Of a stretch of 64,000 nt of DNA, positions 33,686 through 41,524 are shown piece after piece. Origin of the DNA: Streptomyces calvus (GTDB lineage Bacteria; Actinomycetota; Actinomycetes; Streptomycetales; Streptomycetaceae). The stretch is from assembly GCF_006782915.1 (NCBI RefSeq), contig NZ_VCNP01000043.1, forward strand, positions 1-64,000. Reading direction: 5' to 3'. Under the pieces are notes generated by a model. That model ran no database searches. It was not told the origin of the DNA and saw nothing but the letters and a program-made list of their open reading frames with translations. The position numbers were made by a program, and so were the translations under genes. Each line of letters opens with the position of its first letter. The first letter of the stretch is position 1.

Positions 33686-34124
33686 GTGGATCCTGTGGGC
33701 GGTGTGGGTGCGGAAGGGCGGCGGCGGTGAGGGTCGACCCTCAGACAGGCGGGCGGTGGGGCGACTTGAGGTCCCCGCCGGGAGCCCGCGCGCCGACGGC
33801 GAGCGAGGGGACGTGGCAGCCGAGGCCTGCCACCGGTGTGGTGACGCGATCGGGTGGGATTGCTGTGTGCGGCTGACCGGGCGCGCGGGGGCGCGCTAGG
33901 TTTCGTGCATCCATCGGGAAGGTGCTGCTTCCTTGGTGGTCAGGCCCTCGCACCGGGATTGCAGTCCCGGCGAGGGCCGACGTCTTTGGGGGAGTGAGGT
34001 GCGCTGAGCGTAGGCGAGTCGAGGGCGCGCGGATCCTGCGGAGCCGGTGATGTTCACCCGCCCGAGTGATCGCGGGCCTCGGGCGGTCAGGGCCTGCTCG
34101 GGAAGGCGCCGAGGCACCGGAGCC
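33686..34124. other. Intergenic region with a long inverted repeat
   Basis: No credible ORF is present in these 439 bp. The region holds the promoter of the DUF6932-like operon at its left end and a hairpin (33943-33978: GGCCCTCG, a CA bulge, CCGGGA, then TCCCGG and CGAGGGCC) that may terminate transcription of the ATP-binding protein gene to its right. Confidence 0.5.
33943..33978 (-). terminator. Hairpin downstream of the ATP-binding regulator gene
   Basis: Two paired blocks (8 bp and 6 bp) with a 2-nt bulge and a 6-nt loop lie 147 nt beyond the stop of the minus-strand ATP-binding gene. Its terminator role is inferred from stem strength. Confidence 0.45.
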
Positions 34125-34568
34125 TCAGGACGTGGGTTCCGTTGGAGTGAGGCGCAGTTCGGCCCAGACGGTCTTGCGGGGGAAGCGGTCCTCGGCGACG
34201 CCCCAGCGGTCCGCGAGCGCGTCCACGAGCAGCAGGCCGCGGCCCGACTCCGCGTCGGCAGTGGGCGGTTGGAGCTCGGGCAGGCGTTCGCTGCGGGTGT
34301 CGGTGACCTCGATGCGGAGCGTGCCGTCGATCACGTAGAGCGCGAGACGGAAGTCCCGGCCCGGGACACGGCCGTGGGTGGCGGCGTTGACGGCCAGTTC
34401 GGCCACGACCTGGCGCGCGGCCTCCGAGTCGTACCCCCAGTCGCGGAGGTGGGCGTCCGCGAGGAGCCGGGCGAGGCGGGCGCTGCGCGGGGTGGCGGAC
34501 AGCAACACGCTGAAGTGGGGGAAGGGGCTGGTCGGTTGAGCCGTGACGGCGGCGGTTTCCTGGTGCAC
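34125..34568 (-). CDS. ATP-binding protein, anti-sigma factor kinase-like (HATPase)
   Basis: The 147-residue single-domain GHKL ATPase has an N-box VVAELAVNAATHG and a G2-box GRGLLLVDALADRWG, like SpoIIAB/RsbW serine kinases. Dozens of such genes occur in Streptomyces, often beside a WhiJ-type HTH gene and a DUF397 gene, as here (both divergent to the right). They may regulate a sigma or anti-sigma partner, but no partner is visible. ATG 34568. Confidence 0.85.
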   Translation of the reverse strand: MHQETAAVTAQPTSPFPHFSVLLSATPRSARLARLLADAHLRDWGYDSEAARQVVAELAVNAATHGRVPGRDFRLALYVIDGTLRIEVTDTRSERLPELQPPTADAESGRGLLLVDALADRWGVAEDRFPRKTVWAELRLTPTEPTS

Positions 34569-34961
34569 GGCACCCAGGGTGGTGGCCGACGTGCGTCGCC
34601 GTGCGTGATTGCGGGGGTGCGTACGGCGACTGTCGGTGAGGTGTACGGCGGCGTCGGCGTTGTCGGTGGGGGCTCAGATGTGAGGGGTGTGAGCGGTGCC
34701 GAGCGATGCGTTGACGGGCGGTGGGGGAGGGGCCTGGAGGCGGGCGGAGGTCGGGGCCGGTCGGTGATGGCATGGCGCCTCTCGAACGTGTGAATTGTGC
34801 GTTCGGCGCCTCCGGTGGTGCCTTCCGCGCTCCAGCATGCTTCGTGACGCGTGACCGTGTGCGGTGACTGTCCGCCGGTTGTCCGGTGCTGTCCGGACGG
34901 TCGGGGTGGTTGGTGCCGGTAGGGCGTCGCGGTACGGCGCGGGACGACGGAGGGGCGCGAC
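34569..34961. other. Divergent promoter region of the WhiJ-like locus
   Basis: This 393-bp gap has no supportable ORF. It contains a bulged inverted repeat (GGCGCC-TCT-CGAACG at 34774-34788 and CGTTCGGCGCC at 34800-34810) about 150 bp upstream of the HTH gene, a possible autoregulatory site. Confidence 0.4.
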
Positions 34962-35837
34962 ATGACGGTGGACGGCGAGGCGGTACGGGCCGGGAGCGAG
35001 GCGGACGAGCCCGGGTGGGAGGTGGACCCGGACGACGAGTGGGGCATCGCCGTCATCACCACGGTGGGCCGGCAGTTGAAGCTGCGGCGCGAGGCGGTGG
35101 GCATGCGGGCCGCCGAGTTCGGGGCGGCGGTGGGGTACGGAGAGGACCTCGTCTACAAGGTCGAGGGCGGAAAGCGGATTCCCCGGCAGGAGTATCTGGA
35201 CAGGGCGGACGAGGTGTTGGGGGCGGGCGGACTCATCTCGGCGACCTGGGAGGACGTGAAGAGGGTCCGGTATCCGAAGAGCGTGCGGGCACTGGCGGCA
35301 CTGGAGGCCAAGGCGGTCGAGCTGGGTGTGTACGTCGGGCTCAGTATTCACGGCTTGCTGCAGACACCGGAGCATGCGCGCGCCCTGTTCGAAGCGTGGC
35401 TGCCGCCGTACTCGGAAGAGGAGTCGGAGAGCTTGGTTGCTGCCCGTATGGCCCGGAAGTCCATCTTCGAGCGGTCTCCTGCTCCGGCTCTCAGCTTCGT
35501 CCTGGAAGAGGCGACTCTGCGTCGGCGCGTTGGAGGCACAATGGTGTGGCGACAGCAGCTCGAACACCTGCTGGAGGTGGGGAAGTTGCGCAACGTCACC
35601 TTGCAGGTAATGCCTACCGGCGCGGGGGCTCACCCCGGCCTGGACGGCAGAATCGAGGTGCTGAAGCTCGCCGACGGCACGGCGGCAGGTCGTTCCGACG
35701 GTGCATTCAGCGGCCGACCGACTTTCGATCCGAAACAACTGCGGATCCTCGAGCTGCGGTACGGGGCGATCCGGGCCCAGGCTCTCACCCCGCGGGAGTC
35801 GCTGGCCTTCATCGAGCAAGTGCTGGGAGAGACATGA
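34962..35837 (+). CDS. WhiJ-like helix-turn-helix regulator with DUF5753 domain
   Basis: The 291-residue protein has an Xre-type HTH (about 33-90, VGRQLKLRREAVGMRAAEFG and YGEDLVYKVEGGKRIPRQEY) and a C-terminal DUF5753 region (about 105-285, YVGLSIHGLLQTPEHARALF). This is the WhiJ family of developmental regulators. It overlaps the downstream DUF397 gene by four bases (ATGA), so the two are coupled. Together with the divergent ATPase it makes the typical three-gene regulatory cassette. Confidence 0.88.
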   Translation: MTVDGEAVRAGSEADEPGWEVDPDDEWGIAVITTVGRQLKLRREAVGMRAAEFGAAVGYGEDLVYKVEGGKRIPRQEYLDRADEVLGAGGLISATWEDVKRVRYPKSVRALAALEAKAVELGVYVGLSIHGLLQTPEHARALFEAWLPPYSEEESESLVAARMARKSIFERSPAPALSFVLEEATLRRRVGGTMVWRQQLEHLLEVGKLRNVTLQVMPTGAGAHPGLDGRIEVLKLADGTAAGRSDGAFSGRPTFDPKQLRILELRYGAIRAQALTPRESLAFIEQVLGET

Positions 35838-36043
35838 TCCGCAAGGCTTCTGCCGGGGACGTTCCCGAACTGGTCTGGTTCAAGAGCAGCTACAGCGACG
35901 GCCCCGATGGCAACTCCTGCGTGGAAGTGGCGATAGCGCCCGACGCCGTTCACGTCCGCGACTCCAAGGACCTCATGGGTCCTCGACTCGCGCTCGCGCC
36001 GGGTGCGTGGGGGAGTTTCGTGGCGTACGCGTCTGAACGCTGA
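35834..36043 (+). CDS. DUF397 domain-containing protein
   Basis: The 69-residue DUF397 protein has the signature WFKSSYSDGPDGNSCVEVAI and VHVRDSKDLMGPRLAL. It is the small partner of WhiJ-type HTH regulators (BldB is a better-known relative group). ATG 35834 lies inside the upstream stop (ATGA overlap), and GGGAGAGA precedes it. Confidence 0.92.
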   Translation: MIRKASAGDVPELVWFKSSYSDGPDGNSCVEVAIAPDAVHVRDSKDLMGPRLALAPGAWGSFVAYASER

Positions 36044-36149
36044 CCGCGTAGCGGTACGTGCGCCCCGTGCCCGGGTGGTGTCGGGTGCGGGGCGGACGGT
36101 GGTTTGCGGGGCGTGTGGCGGCCGTCTCCGGGCGTCCACTTGCTCAAGT

Positions 36150-36428
36150 CCGTCCTGCTCATGGACCAGGTCCGGCACTTCGTGCCGGCGTTCCGCGTCA
36201 TCGGCGCCGGCATCGGCTTCACCTACGGCGCGAATGACCACGCGGTTCGGCTCCCACGTGCTGCCCGGCGAGGACGGCTTCCGTACCGTCCTGGCGCTCG
36301 GCGCCGGGGCCGCGCTGGTCGGCTTCGCCATCGCCGCGTTCATCCCGCGGCAGCGTCCGGCCGGCCCCGACGCCCTGCCCGCCGCCGACCCGGCCCGCGC
36401 CGCCGAGGCCACCGGGGCGCAGGCGTAG
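36150..36428 (+). pseudogene. Remnant of an MFS (drug/H+ antiporter-like) transporter
   Basis: Two pieces in different frames resemble the end of an EmrB/QacA-type transporter: FRVIGAGIGFTYGA (about 36200-36230) and then, in another frame, SHVLPGEDGFRTVLALGAGA with VGFAIAAFIPRQRP (about 36258-36356). The frame change and the lack of the preceding 400 residues indicate a decayed gene. No intact start is present. Confidence 0.5.
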
Positions 36429-36537
36429 GGTCGTTGACCGATCGGCGGCCGCCGCCCGGATGCGTACCGGGCGGCGGCCGAGGCGGACGGACACGCGTCG
36501 CCCGCCCGTCCCACCGGCTCGTAGTGAGGAGACCCCG

Positions 36538-38082
36538 ATGACGACGTCCACGCCCCGACCGCCGGCGGACCCGGCCGGACCCGTGGTGCGCACCGCCTCC
36601 GGTGCCGTACGGGGACGCCACGAGCAGGGCCTGTCGGTCTTCCGCGGCATACCGTTCGCCGAACCGCCGGTCGGTGAGGCCCGGTTCGCCGCGCCGCGTC
36701 CGCGGCGTGCCTGGGACGGCGTGCGGGAGGCGTACGCGTTCGGCCCGCCGCCCCCGCAGGAACCCGGTTTCGTCCAGGGCCGCACCGTCCCCGCCGTCCC
36801 CGCCGGCGACGACTGGCTCACCGTCAACGTCTGGACGCCCGAACCCGTCCCCGCCGCCCGCCGCCCCGTCATGGTGTGGATCTACGGCGGCGCCTACCGG
36901 CTCGGCCACGGCGGCAGCCCCGGCTACGACGCCTCGCGCCTCGCACACGACGGCGACCTCGTCGTCGTCACCTTCAACTACCGCGTCGGCATGGAGGGGT
37001 TCGCCCACATCGAGGGCGCGCCCGCCAACCGGGGCCTGCTCGACCAGGTGGCCGCCCTGGAGTGGGTGCGGGACAACATCACGGCGTTCGGCGGCGACCC
37101 CGGACAGGTCACCGTGTTCGGCGAGTCGGCGGGCGCCGGTTCCGTCGCGGCGCTGCTGGCCATGGACCGCGCGGCCGGACTGTTCCACCGGGCGATCGCG
37201 CAGAGCGTGCCCGGCACCTACTTCTCCGACGCCCTCGCCCGGGACATCGGCACCGCGCTCGCCGCCGAGGCGGGACTGCGGCCGACGGTGGCGGAGCTGT
37301 CCGCCGTGGACCCGGCCAAGCTGACCGCCGTGGGACAGTCGCTCGGCGCCCGGATGATCCAGTACGCGGACCGCTGGGGGCAGGCCGCGCCCACGGCCAC
37401 GCCGTACGCGCCGGTCGTCGACGGCGACGTCCTGCCGGTCACGCCCTGGCAGGCGCTCGCGGCCGGGGCGGCCCGCGACGTGGACCTGCTCACCGGGCAC
37501 AACCGGGACGAGTTCCGCCTGTTCCTGGCGCTGGCCGGCCGCCTCGGACGGATCACCGAGGAGCAGGCCATGGCGGCCCTGCGGATGTACGCGCCCGGCC
37601 CGGACGGCGAACGCGCCTACCGCGCCGCCTTCCCCGGCGCGTCCGCCTCCGACCTGTGCGAACGGGTCCAGACGGACTGGCTGTTCGCGATGCCCACCCT
37701 GCGGCTGGCCGAGGCGCAGACCGCCGGCGGCGGCCGGGCCCACCTCTACGAGCTGACCTGGCCGGCCCCGGGCGAGAACGGCGCCCTCGGCGCCTGCCAC
37801 GGCCTGGACATCCCGCTGCTCTTCGGCACCTTCGAGGCGGACCTCGGGCTGCTGCTGTTCGCCGGGGCCGAGCCGACGGACGAGGCCCGCCGGCTGTCGG
37901 CGGAGTTCCGCGCCGCCTGGACGGCGTTCGCCCGGACCGGCGACCCAGGCTGGCCCGCGTACGACACCGGCACCCGGCCGGTGCGGGTGCTGGACGCGGA
38001 GCCCACCGTGGCGCCGTACCCGGAGGAGGTCTCGCGCCGCCTGTGGGACGGCCACGACTTCGCGCCGCTGCCCCTGCTGTGA
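36538..38082 (+). CDS. Type B carboxylesterase/lipase family protein
   Basis: The 514-residue alpha/beta hydrolase has GESAGAGSVAAL with the nucleophile Ser, oxyanion region VWIYGGAYRLGHGG, the early motif FRGIPFAEPPVGEARF, and HGLDIPLLFG near the catalytic His. It hydrolyses carboxylic esters; no signal peptide is visible, so it should be cytosolic. ATG 36538 has GTGAGGAG nine nt upstream. A 22-bp repeat that contains the TGA is triplicated after the gene. Confidence 0.88.
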   Translation: MTTSTPRPPADPAGPVVRTASGAVRGRHEQGLSVFRGIPFAEPPVGEARFAAPRPRRAWDGVREAYAFGPPPPQEPGFVQGRTVPAVPAGDDWLTVNVWTPEPVPAARRPVMVWIYGGAYRLGHGGSPGYDASRLAHDGDLVVVTFNYRVGMEGFAHIEGAPANRGLLDQVAALEWVRDNITAFGGDPGQVTVFGESAGAGSVAALLAMDRAAGLFHRAIAQSVPGTYFSDALARDIGTALAAEAGLRPTVAELSAVDPAKLTAVGQSLGARMIQYADRWGQAAPTATPYAPVVDGDVLPVTPWQALAAGAARDVDLLTGHNRDEFRLFLALAGRLGRITEEQAMAALRMYAPGPDGERAYRAAFPGASASDLCERVQTDWLFAMPTLRLAEAQTAGGGRAHLYELTWPAPGENGALGACHGLDIPLLFGTFEADLGLLLFAGAEPTDEARRLSAEFRAAWTAFARTGDPGWPAYDTGTRPVRVLDAEPTVAPYPEEVSRRLWDGHDFAPLPLL

Positions 38083-38150
38083 GCAGCCGCTGCCGCTGCG
38101 GTGAGCAGCCGCTGCCGCTGCGGTGAGCAGCCGCTGCCCGCAGAAGGCCG
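38081..38150. repeat. Tandem triplication starting at the carboxylesterase stop codon
   Basis: TGAGCAGCCGCTGCCGCTGCGG (22 bp, beginning with a TGA) is present in three near-identical copies, the third truncated and diverged. The first TGA is the gene's stop. Confidence 0.75.
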
Positions 38151-38153
38151 CGG

Positions 38154-38723
38154 TCAGGCGTTGCCCATCGGTTCGATGTCGACCCGCACCGGCGTCCCCC
38201 ACACGCGCAACACCTCGTAGTCGGTGAACTCGTGCACGATCCGGTACGCCATGGCGGGCCGGGGCCCGCGCCGCTGCGCCGCGATGTACAGCTCCGCCTC
38301 GCGCCGGTCCCGGCGCGGGGTCCCGCACAGCTGCCACGCCTGGCCGTTCCACAGCTCCGGCAGCCAGCGCTGCTGCGGCTGCGGCCGGTCCCCGCGCACC
38401 CCGTACCGGGAGGGGGCGGGGTCGGCGGGCCGGTGCTGCGGGGCCGGGCCGTTGAACTCGGCGCGGCGGGCGGCGCGGCGGCGGGTCTCGCAGAGCAGGC
38501 ACAGGTCCGGGGCGCTCTCGTCGACCGGTCCCGTGGGGTGCTCGGCGCAGCGGGTGCTGGGCGCGGCCGTGGTGACGCTCTCCTCCAGCAGGTCCAGGGC
38601 GCGCCGCAGGTCGTCCTTCACTTCGTGCAGCCGGGCGTCCGGGGTGTCGGCGGACAGCGCCTCGCCGTGCTCACCGAGGACCCGCAGGGCGCGGCCCAGG
38701 GCCGTGAGCTGCGCGTGGTTCAT
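38154..38723 (-). CDS. Hypothetical protein
   Basis: The 189-residue protein has a helical N-terminus (MNHAQLTALGRALRVLGEHG, then a coiled segment to about 55), a cysteine-containing middle (CAEHP...LCLLCETRRR) that could bind a metal, and a Trp-rich C-terminal part (WLPELWNGQAWQLCGTPRRD). No family is recognised. ATG 38723 is preferred to the in-frame upstream ATG 38765 because GGAG precedes it and codon use is better. Confidence 0.6.
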   Translation of the reverse strand: MNHAQLTALGRALRVLGEHGEALSADTPDARLHEVKDDLRRALDLLEESVTTAAPSTRCAEHPTGPVDESAPDLCLLCETRRRAARRAEFNGPAPQHRPADPAPSRYGVRGDRPQPQQRWLPELWNGQAWQLCGTPRRDRREAELYIAAQRRGPRPAMAYRIVHEFTDYEVLRVWGTPVRVDIEPMGNA

Positions 38724-38783
38724 GGTGGTCTCCGTGTCGGGTGGGTCCAGTATCCCAGCGTGCACGGGTGCGGGTCCGCGCGG

Positions 38784-39725
38784 TCAGTCGCGCGTCTGCG
38801 CCTTGGCCAGCGCCGCGCGCAGATGACCGGCGGACTCGCCGAGGAGACGGGCGGCCGTCGGGCCGTCCACGCCGGCCAGGATCACCAGGATGGCGTTCTT
38901 GACCTCGCCGTCCGTGGCGGCCAGGGCACGCTCGATGGCGTCGTCCTCCGCCCCGGTCACCTGGGCGACGATACGGCGGGAGCGGGCCCGCAGCTTGTCG
39001 TTGGAGGCGCGCACGTCGACCATCAGGTTCCCGTACGTCTTGCCCAGCCGGATCATCGTGATCGTCGACAGCATGTTGAGGACGAGTTTCTGCGCCGTAC
39101 CGGCCTTGAGGCGGGTGGAGCCGGTGAGGAACTCCGGGCCCACCACCACCTCGATGCCGTGCTCGGCGGCCGCCGCCAGCGCGCTGCCCCGGTTGCAGGC
39201 CAGGCCCACGGTGAGGGCGCCGCGGGAACGGGCGTACTCGACGGCGCCGATGGCGTAGGGGGTGCGGCCGGAGGCGGAGATGCCGACCACCGTGTCGTCG
39301 GCGGTCAGTCCCAGCCCGGCCAGGTCCGCATGGGCCAGCTCGCGGGAGTCCTCGGCGCCCTCCACCGAGGTGACCAGCGCGTCGGGGCCGCCCGCGATCA
39401 GGCCGACGACTCTGGACGGGTCGGTGTTGAAGGTCGGCGGGCACTCGGAGGCGTCCAGCACGCCCAGCCGGCCGGCGGTGCCCGCGCCCGCGTAGACCAG
39501 CCGGCCGCCCCGGTCCATCCGGTCGGCGATCGCGTCGATCGCGGCGGCGATCCGCGGCAGCTGCTCGGTGACGGCGCCGGCCACCGTGGCGTCCTCGCTG
39601 TTCATCAGCCGGGCGATGTCGAGGGTGGGCAGCCGGTCGACGTCCGCCAGTTCGGGGCGGAACGCCTCGGTGGTCATGGTCTCCAGCTGGGAGCGGAGGT
39701 CCTCGTTCGGGGGGGTGGCAGTCAT
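38784..39725 (-). CDS. murQ: N-acetylmuramic acid 6-phosphate etherase
   Basis: The 313-residue SIS-domain lyase cleaves the lactyl ether of MurNAc-6-phosphate to GlcNAc-6-phosphate and lactate, feeding cell-wall sugar into the nagA route. Motifs are RLVYAGAGTAGRLGVLDASE, SASGRTPYAIGAVEYARSRG, and LKAGTAQKLVLNMLSTITMI. It lies downstream of a MurR/RpiR-type regulator on the same strand, with a hairpin in the 124-bp gap. ATG 39725 is chosen; an in-frame ATG at 39758 is possible. Confidence 0.94.
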   Translation of the reverse strand: MTATPPNEDLRSQLETMTTEAFRPELADVDRLPTLDIARLMNSEDATVAGAVTEQLPRIAAAIDAIADRMDRGGRLVYAGAGTAGRLGVLDASECPPTFNTDPSRVVGLIAGGPDALVTSVEGAEDSRELAHADLAGLGLTADDTVVGISASGRTPYAIGAVEYARSRGALTVGLACNRGSALAAAAEHGIEVVVGPEFLTGSTRLKAGTAQKLVLNMLSTITMIRLGKTYGNLMVDVRASNDKLRARSRRIVAQVTGAEDDAIERALAATDGEVKNAILVILAGVDGPTAARLLGESAGHLRAALAKAQTRD

Positions 39726-39768
39726 GGCGGTGTCTTTCCGGTCTGGGGTGGTCGGCATGTCCTGGGGC

Positions 39769-39796
39769 GCGGGGCCGTGTCGTGGTACGGCCCCGC
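39769..39796 (-). terminator. Hairpin between the RpiR gene and murQ
   Basis: GCGGGGCCGT (39769-39778) and its exact complement (39787-39796) form a 10-bp stem with an 8-nt loop. It could terminate the regulator transcript, partly uncoupling murQ. Confidence 0.5.
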
Positions 39797-39849
39797 CGCG
39801 CAGGGGCAGCTCAGTCACGGACACTGCGGATCTCCACGACGACGCGGCG

Positions 39850-40785
39850 CTACGGTCCCTTGCGCGCCGCCTGGTGCCGGTGCGCCAGCGCCTCGTACGA
39901 CGCGGCCAGCGCCGGTGCCGCCGACTCGTACGTCCGCTGGGCGACCCCGACGAACAGGCAGTCGACGACCAGCAGTTGGCCGGTGCGGGACGACATGGCG
40001 GCCGGGCGCAGCTCGCTCTCGCGGGCCGTGGACGTGGTCAGCACGTGGTCGGCGTACTGCGTGACGGGACTGTCCGGGCGGCCGGTGACCGCCACCGTCG
40101 TCGCACCGTGCTCGAACGCCACCCGCAGCGGTTCGATGACGTCACCGGTCGTCCCGGAGTGGGTGATGGCGATCGCCACGTCACCGGAGCGCAGCTGCAC
40201 CGCGTTGGTGACGGCGAGGTGCGGGTCGCTGTGGGCGTGCGCCAGCAGGCCTATGCGCAGCAGCTTCTGGGTGAGGTCCTGGGCGACCAGACCCGAGGCG
40301 CCGACGCCGTACACGTCGGTGCGGCGGGCGCCGGCCAGGGCGGCCACGGCCGCGGTGAGCTGCACGGTGTCCAGGCCGGCCGCGGTGTCGGCGAGGGTCT
40401 GCTGCTCGTCGTAGGCGAGCTTGGCCACGACGTCGGCGATGGGGTCGTCGACCGCGATGTCCGTGGTGATGGCGGGCGCCCGGCCGGACTGCTGCTGGGC
40501 GGCGAGGCCGGCCAGGGCCAGCCGCAGGTCGCGGTAGCCGGGGTAGCCGAGCAGGCGGGCGGTGCGGACGACGGTGGCCTCGCTGGTGCCGGTGAGCTCG
40601 GCGAGGCCGGTGACCGTGAGGGCCGCGCAGCCGGCCGGATCGTCGGCGACGGCCTCGGCGACCCGCTGCATGGAGCGGGTCATCGACGGCGCCAGCGTGC
40701 GCACCTTGGCCGCGAGGGCGGCGGGAGCGGGCAGCGCGGCGGGGGAGCCGCCACCCGCGAAAATTTCCTTCACTTCATTGGTCAC
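39850..40785 (-). CDS. MurR/RpiR-family transcriptional regulator
   Basis: The 311-residue regulator has an N-terminal RpiR HTH (about 25-100, SMTRSMQRVAEAVADDPAG, LAELTGTSEATVVRTARLLG) and a C-terminal SIS sugar-phosphate-binding domain (about 130-290, TDVYGVGASGLVAQDLTQKL, AIAITHSGTTGDVIEPLRVA). By position it probably controls murQ and senses MurNAc-6-phosphate, as E. coli MurR does. Two GAAA...TTTC inverted repeats, one inside its first codons and one just upstream, suggest autoregulation. Confidence 0.88.
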   Translation of the reverse strand: MTNEVKEIFAGGGSPAALPAPAALAAKVRTLAPSMTRSMQRVAEAVADDPAGCAALTVTGLAELTGTSEATVVRTARLLGYPGYRDLRLALAGLAAQQQSGRAPAITTDIAVDDPIADVVAKLAYDEQQTLADTAAGLDTVQLTAAVAALAGARRTDVYGVGASGLVAQDLTQKLLRIGLLAHAHSDPHLAVTNAVQLRSGDVAIAITHSGTTGDVIEPLRVAFEHGATTVAVTGRPDSPVTQYADHVLTTSTARESELRPAAMSSRTGQLLVVDCLFVGVAQRTYESAAPALAASYEALAHRHQAARKGP

Positions 40786-40803
40786 AGTATGAAAGATATT
40801 TTC
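40759..40803. promoter_or_regulatory. Paired GAAA/TTTC inverted repeats at the RpiR promoter
   Basis: GAAAATTTC (40759-40767, within the first codons of the regulator) and GAAAGATATTTTC (40791-40803, just upstream) are two AT-rich inverted repeats in an otherwise GC-rich region between divergent genes. RpiR-type proteins bind such symmetric sites. Assignment is inferred. Confidence 0.5.
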
Positions 40804-40841
40804 GGCTCGGCCGTGCGGTCAAGAGTGCGCACAATAGGGGC

Positions 40842-41249
40842 ATGGACCCCCACGGTGGAACGGGCGCCCCTTCGGTCGGCCCGCTGGAGCAGGCGCTGCA
40901 CGCGGCGCGCGCCCTCGTCCTCGCCGACCTCGTCGCGCGCGAGGTCGCCGAGGCCGACGTGGTGTCCCTGGTGGAGGAGTCCGTCACGCACCGCCGCTGG
41001 TGGGTGGAGCAGTGGCCGGAGGGCGCCGGTTTCCTCGCCGGCCTGGTCGCCCAGGACGTGCAGGACGCGCTGCTGGAGCGCTACGGGCGCTGGCCGCTGT
41101 GCCCGGTGTGCGGCTCCGGCGATCCGCACGCGCTGGAGGTGCAGCCCGAACTCGGCCCCGATCCGCACTGGGTGTGCCACAAGGCAGGCGTGAAGGTCGC
41201 GGCCGTGGGCGCGCTGGGCCGGGCCACGGGCGGAGCGGCCGATTCGTGA
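40842..41249 (+). CDS. Hypothetical protein with putative zinc-ribbon
   Basis: The 135-residue protein has a helical N-terminal half (LEQALHAARALVLADLVARE) and a C-terminal metal-site candidate (WPLCPVCGSGDPHALEV...DPHWVCHKAG, CxxC...CH). I do not recognise the family. It overlaps the following DUF4031 gene by four bases (GTGA) and is divergent from the RpiR gene. Confidence 0.65.
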   Translation: MDPHGGTGAPSVGPLEQALHAARALVLADLVAREVAEADVVSLVEESVTHRRWWVEQWPEGAGFLAGLVAQDVQDALLERYGRWPLCPVCGSGDPHALEVQPELGPDPHWVCHKAGVKVAAVGALGRATGGAADS

Positions 41250-41524
41250 CCGTCTACATCGACCCGCCCACCTGGCCGGGCCACGGCCGGATGTGGTCCC
41301 ACCTGGTCAGCGACCTCTCCTACGACGAACTGCACGCCTTCGCCGACCGGCTGGGCGTACCGCGCCGCGCCTTCGAACGCGACCACTACGACATCCCCGA
41401 GCACCGGTACGCCGACGTGGTGCGCGCCGGTGCCGTCGAGGTCAGCAGCCGCGAGGTGGTGCGGCTGCTGCACGGGGCGGGGCTGCGGCGGCGCAAGGGC
41501 GCGCTTCAGCCGCGCAGTTCGTAG
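41246..41524 (+). CDS. DUF4031 domain-containing protein
   Basis: The 92-residue protein matches DUF4031: TVYIDPPTWPGHGRMWSHLV, then SYDELHAFADRLGVPRRAFE and HYDIPEHRYADVVRAGA. Function is unknown. GTG 41246 lies in the upstream TGA (GTGA), so translation is coupled. Its 3' end overlaps the convergent GNAT-fusion gene by 19 bp. Confidence 0.85.
   Translation: MTVYIDPPTWPGHGRMWSHLVSDLSYDELHAFADRLGVPRRAFERDHYDIPEHRYADVVRAGAVEVSSREVVRLLHGAGLRRRKGALQPRSS

Noticed and set aside
33943..33978. Possible second tRNA or attachment site
   Set aside because: The folded region is a simple bulged hairpin without D- or anticodon arms, and no integrase is nearby.
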